From the NCBI GenBank assembly GCA_903926695.1, contig CAIYKK010000200.1, positions 1-5,821 on the forward strand: a stretch of 5,821 nt of DNA, read 5' to 3'. Positions 5,694 through 5,821 of the stretch are shown in pieces. The notes beneath the pieces were generated by a model, which did not search any database, was not told the origin of the DNA, and saw only the letters and a program-made list of their open reading frames with translations. This DNA is from an uncultured Burkholderiales bacterium. GTDB taxonomy: Bacteria; Pseudomonadota; Gammaproteobacteria; Burkholderiales; Burkholderiaceae_C. How positions within the stretch are numbered: the stretch's first letter is position 1; every line of letters begins with the position of its first letter. Position numbers and translations under genes: made by a program.

Positions 5694-5821
5694 ATGCAGC
5701 GCCTCCAGGCTTTCAAGTTTGAACTCATGCCCAACGGCGGGCAGGCGCGGGACATGGGCCGCTTCGCCGGGGCGCGCCGGTTTGTGTTCAACAAAGCCCT
5801 GGATTTGCAACAAAAAATCTA
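5694..5821 (+). CDS. tnpB: TnpB (OrfB) RNA-guided nuclease-family protein, N-terminus only
   Basis: The first 42 codons are visible, starting MQRLQAFKFELMPN and continuing with RFAGARRFVFNKAL at about 23-36. This is the pattern of the N-terminal helix-turn-helix/wedge region of IS605 OrfB/TnpB proteins: a short beta strand of 'xxFxLxP', a helix with Gln and Arg, then 'RxVFNxAL'. TnpB proteins are RuvC-fold nucleases guided by an RNA from the element's 3' end, and are ancestral to Cas12. The catalytic DED residues lie beyond the window, so integrity cannot be judged. No clear Shine-Dalgarno sequence precedes the ATG. TAAAAT at 5682-5687 is A/T-rich but too close to the start to be a convincing promoter. 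It is divergent from the fusion kinase, with starts 141 bases apart. Confidence 0.85.
   Translation, partial: MQRLQAFKFELMPNGGQARDMGRFAGARRFVFNKALDLQQKI

Larger units (their letters stand above)
5589..5821 (+). mobile_element. Left part of an IS200/IS605-superfamily element (tnpB type), truncated by the window
   Basis: The element is recognised from the tnpB start at 5694 and the GC-rich hairpin at 5606-5625, a typical subterminal structure of this superfamily, which transposes as single strands and lacks terminal inverted repeats. No tnpA is seen between the hairpin and tnpB, so it resembles tnpB-only (IS1341-like) elements. The left boundary is a guess: TTAC at 5585-5588 resembles the tetranucleotide 5' of which some family members cut, and it sits 17 bases before the hairpin, but the target of this element is unknown. 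Any boundary between about 5553 and 5605 is possible. Confidence 0.45.

Noticed and set aside
5553..5813. N-terminal extension of the fusion kinase to 5813
   Set aside because: The extra 87 residues are the antisense of tnpB and of the element hairpin and show no domain. The ATG at 5552 sits just before the CheB homology.
1..5821. CRISPR arrays, tRNA or rRNA genes
   Set aside because: No regularly spaced direct repeats and no RNA-gene signatures were seen on either strand.

Overview
The window is a high-GC stretch of bacterial chromosome. It most resembles a betaproteobacterium of the order Burkholderiales, perhaps a Comamonadaceae relative such as Polaromonas or Rhodoferax. This placement is an inference from remembered protein style and base composition; no search was run.

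Almost all of the window is a sensory module on the minus strand, transcribed from right to left. The first and dominant gene (1425-5552) encodes a 1375-residue protein that joins a CheB-type methylesterase, a CheR-type methyltransferase, PAS-like sensor modules around a long heptad-repeat helix, a histidine kinase core and a C-terminal receiver domain. It is followed after 132 bases by a 242-residue protein (564-1292) that looks like the dimerisation/phosphotransfer part of a histidine kinase with a decayed ATPase half. After another 74 bases comes a 133-residue protein (88-489) with a predicted coiled coil and one C-terminal membrane segment. A plausible extended -10 promoter in the first gap suggests that the two smaller genes can be transcribed separately from the large one.

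Both edges hold pieces of other things. At the left edge (1 to about 87, plus strand) is a short stretch resembling class III (CaiB/BaiF) CoA-transferases. The resemblance stops where the 133-residue gene ends, so this looks like a broken gene or a rearrangement junction. At the right edge (5694-5821, plus strand) is the start of a TnpB-type protein of the IS200/IS605 superfamily, preceded by a GC-rich hairpin at 5606-5625. The mobile element lies head to head with the large kinase gene, and its end falls within about 50 bases of the kinase start codon.

A working model, by inference: the PAS modules and signalling helix sense an input, the kinase core phosphorylates the receiver at the C-terminus, and phosphate may be relayed to the separate histidine-containing 242-residue protein. 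The CheB and CheR halves would remove and add methyl groups on unknown glutamate substrates. No chemoreceptor, CheA or CheW gene is visible in the window, so the substrate is unknown.
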